DNA of 64,000 bases, from assembly GCA_024401215.1 (NCBI GenBank), contig JAKSLL010000002.1:43709-107708 (forward strand), given 5' to 3'. A program made the position numbers and the translations under genes. The DNA is from Bacteroidaceae bacterium (GTDB lineage Bacteria > Bacteroidota > Bacteroidia > Bacteroidales > Bacteroidaceae). Numbering within the stretch: position 1 is the first letter of the stretch; every line of letters starts with the position of its first letter. Below the pieces are notes generated by a model. That model worked only from the letters and a program-made list of their open reading frames with translations, made no database searches and had not been told where the DNA came from. Shown one piece after another: positions 62,197 to 64,000 of this stretch.

Positions 62197-62405
62197 TTAT
62201 TTGCCAACCAAGCTGACATGCGTTACGAGGCAACGGCACCTCTCATCCTGTGCTTTCCTCGCCATAAGCACACGCTGGCGTATGACTGTGCTTGACTCAC
62301 CCTTTGGAGCTTTCGCAATATCATCGAAAGGGACATTCTCCACCTCTACTTGGATGTCTATTCGATTGACAAAAATGTGGTCCGGCGAATGTGTCCAAGT
62401 TGTAC
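62197..62405 (-). pseudogene. Decayed comM/yifB (Mg chelatase-like AAA ATPase) fragment
   Basis: No start codon and at least two frame breaks. The longest open piece (about 62373 to 62197, minus) reads NRIDIQVEVENVPFDDIAK, then KGESSTVIRQRVLMARKAQ, then DERC. This matches the ISGPLLDRIDIQ...GESS..IR.RV..AR..Q block of ComM/YifB. Just upstream, out of frame, the DNA still resembles the SGPLLD codons (CGCCGGACCAC). ComM is a helicase for natural transformation in other bacteria. The 250-nt antisense ORF here is a shadow. The fragment lies beside the Rhs locus, so the functional gene, if any, is elsewhere. Confidence 0.72.
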
Positions 62406-62496
62406 TACCTCACTGTAATTCTCAGAATAAAGTTTCCCACCATACAATATGATTATCAGTTTGATTCATATCTGCTTCTGATTTTTTGTTTATAAA

Positions 62497-63105
62497 TTAT
62501 TGTTTGGCGCATTCCTTAAGATGAATCTCTAACGTATCTTTTAGACTTTCATCAAAAAGATAATATTCATTTGCTCTTTCTACATTGTGAGCCAGATTAA
62601 AAATATGCATCGTACTATCTTTTAGAACATATTTATGTTTATTTGTGTCGTAAACAAAGATGAGAGAATCCGAATATGGTATAATTTTGACAGATGATGG
62701 CAAATCGCCTTTTATGATTCTGCGCTTCACCCAATCTTTGGGTGCTTTTGGATGCTTGTCTCTTTCTTCTGGAGGAAACAAATCTTGAAATTCCATTTCG
62801 TCTCTGATGTATATAGTATCTTTAGTAAAAATGAATGATATTACATCCCATGAACTATTATATACAAATAGGGTGGATACATTTTTGTTGTCATCCTTCC
62901 GTTTAAAGCCAAAGGCAAGAATACTGTCGTGCTCAACTTCTGTAAATACAATTTCGTATCCAACTGACTTAATGTCTGCAACGAGTGTGCGGTTAAATGT
63001 GTGATACTTACCATACAGTAGTAAAAGCAAGTATATGAGTCCTGATATAATTATTATTGCTAAAGGAGCGAACAGACATCCTTTAAAACACGACCTACTT
63101 TTCAT
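62497..63105 (-). CDS. Membrane-anchored putative immunity protein of the Rhs toxin
   Basis: 202 residues from ATG 63105, which overlaps the toxin stop as ATGA; an in-frame ATG at 63123 would overlap by 22 nt. One membrane helix (about 11-31, FAPLAIIIISGLIYLLLLLY) after a basic N-terminus, so the remaining 170 residues are probably periplasmic. The soluble part is mixed alpha/beta with many charged residues (FKRKDDNKN, FPPEERDKHPKAPKDWVKRR). No family recognised. Immunity function is inferred from the coupled position directly after an Rhs C-terminal toxin domain. Confidence 0.7.
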   Translation of the reverse strand: MKSRSCFKGCLFAPLAIIIISGLIYLLLLLYGKYHTFNRTLVADIKSVGYEIVFTEVEHDSILAFGFKRKDDNKNVSTLFVYNSSWDVISFIFTKDTIYIRDEMEFQDLFPPEERDKHPKAPKDWVKRRIIKGDLPSSVKIIPYSDSLIFVYDTNKHKYVLKDSTMHIFNLAHNVERANEYYLFDESLKDTLEIHLKECAKQ

Positions 63106-64000
63106 CTTGTTAAATAATTCCATAAAGACGTTGCAGCACTTCCAAGCGAGCGACTTAAATTAGACAACTTTTGTGAAGACGTTGTGTTATTATTGCCTAA
63201 ACGCCATCCATAATATTCTGCATTTCTTGTAGATTTGCTTTCGATTTCACCTTGATAAGCATCAAAAGCAATTCTGGTAGCTGTCCATGGCATCCCATTA
63301 GCCCCTGCAACATATCCCGCAGCAATATTGCCAATGTCTCTAGCAGAAGTTATAATAGTTTTACCATTACCGTTGACACCTATAGGCATTCCTCTATAAA
63401 TATCAATACCATTTATTGGATGATTGGTTCCATTTGTTACCTTAAAGTCATAAGGTTGATTATTACGGGCATTTAACATATAATCGTCTATCATAGGAGG
63501 ATTATTGGAAATCAAATTCGATAGGAATCGATCACCACTACTATCGTTCACATCTATAATACTTCCTACTTGCCAACTACCACCACCCTTTGTATCTGTA
63601 TTATAAAAAGAAGTCATTGAAGTAGATACACCAATGGAACCTGTTGGAACAAAGACACCATCTTTGTTGAATGATCCGACATAAATATTTCTATCTTTGT
63701 CATCAAGATTGCCACCAACAACTTGATATTGTCCTTCTGCATGATTTATTACCCATGTACTTCTTCCATCTGGATCTATAGCATTAACAGGATTTCCTCC
63801 ACAATAACTATACGGACTCAAGTGATAATAACTTTCTGCATGAGGATCAATGGTTGTGAACATAGCCTTAGCATTCTCGCTGATACTATCTTGTCGGAGT
63901 ATGTTACCTTCTGCATCATACAATGTTGCCAGACCTTTATTCAGGTCAAAGTCTGCATAAAAGTTTGCGCCATTAGGTGATTGTATTCCTACACGGTATA
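63102..64000 (-). CDS. Rhs repeat-associated polymorphic toxin, C-terminal part
   Basis: Runs off the right edge; 298 residues visible, first full codon at 63998. The start shows Rhs core sequence (YRVGIQSPNG, FYADFDLNKGLATLYDAEGN, YYHLSPYSYCGGNPVNAID) ending at the core boundary DPDGR near 63762. The next 219 residues (63102-63761) are the variable toxin tip. Its second half has PYDFKVTNG, SARDIGNIAAGYVAGANGMP and EYYGWRLGNN; the RDIGN.AAGYV...NG block reminds me of the toxin-44 (Ntox44) group of predicted nucleases, but I cannot confirm this. An immunity-like gene follows with ATGA overlap. Confidence 0.85.
   Translation of the reverse strand, partial: YRVGIQSPNGANFYADFDLNKGLATLYDAEGNILRQDSISENAKAMFTTIDPHAESYYHLSPYSYCGGNPVNAIDPDGRSTWVINHAEGQYQVVGGNLDDKDRNIYVGSFNKDGVFVPTGSIGVSTSMTSFYNTDTKGGGSWQVGSIIDVNDSSGDRFLSNLISNNPPMIDDYMLNARNNQPYDFKVTNGTNHPINGIDIYRGMPIGVNGNGKTIITSARDIGNIAAGYVAGANGMPWTATRIAFDAYQGEIESKSTRNAEYYGWRLGNNNTTSSQKLSNLSRSLGSAATSLWNYLTR

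Noticed and set aside
62201-62452. 83-codon plus-strand ORF
   Set aside because: The minus strand of the same stretch has ComM-like residues; the plus frame has no recognisable features.

Overview
The window reads as chromosomal DNA from a Bacteroidales bacterium, most likely Prevotella or a close relative. Evidence: moderate AT content; promoters of the Bacteroidetes type (TTTG, a 19-21 nt spacer, then TAnnTTTG) in front of many genes; few Shine-Dalgarno sites; Bacteroidetes-typical families (GH3-like adenylating enzyme, DUF4954, DUF3108, SbsA-like Ig lipoprotein, CotH/lamin-tail surface protein); and secreted proteins that end in short tails such as KVLVK or KIMIK, as in surface-sorted proteins of this phylum. 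No rRNA, tRNA or CRISPR array was seen.

Layout. 1-12.7 kb is an accessory surface-protein region: two beta-helix carbohydrate-binding (DUF4353) proteins, a cohesin-like protein, a cohesin-like plus dockerin protein, a 1769-residue CotH/lamin-tail protein, a DUF3108 protein and a small membrane protein. 12.8-26.9 kb is mostly housekeeping: S41 protease and divergent xerD; a GH3-like enzyme with an Ig lipoprotein; the acpP-fabF-rnc operon; typA; rpsO; and a lipid A-type acyltransferase with a heptosyltransferase-type GT9. 26.9-29.4 kb is a repeat-rich, nearly gene-free island around a GC-richer Rpn-family nuclease. 29.4-47 kb is core again: pyrH and divergent pyrE-SRPBCC-argH, an aldo/keto reductase with a Cys-rich lipoprotein, a Wzx-type flippase, class I fumarase, frr-rsgA-TPR, and hflX-DUF4954-M16 peptidase. 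47-54 kb holds two surface-glycan operons: (TarI/IspD-like)-epimerase-LicD-glycosyltransferase, and acyltransferase-GT14-acyltransferase. After metG (54.2-56.2 kb) comes a second surface-protein region: pectinesterase, a micro-ORF and a 1213-residue modular protein. The last 1.8 kb holds a decayed comM fragment, a membrane-anchored putative immunity protein and the C-terminus of an Rhs-type polymorphic toxin running off the right edge.

Themes. (1) Two micro-ORFs of 53 and 55 codons, both starting MKK, both with a Pro-Glu near the start and both ending YGNLW, each lie directly downstream of a secreted protein with the same C-terminal module and KVLVK tail. (2) At least three dispersed repeat families occupy the intergenic spaces. 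One, with tandem GTTAAAG units, has three copies sitting 17-19 nt past the -7 box in 5' leaders, all in the same orientation; ends of repeats supply stop codons for three genes. (3) The Rhs toxin and membrane-anchored partner overlap by ATGA and are the best candidate for an undescribed toxin-immunity pair.

All family assignments are from reading the translated sequence; no database search was run.
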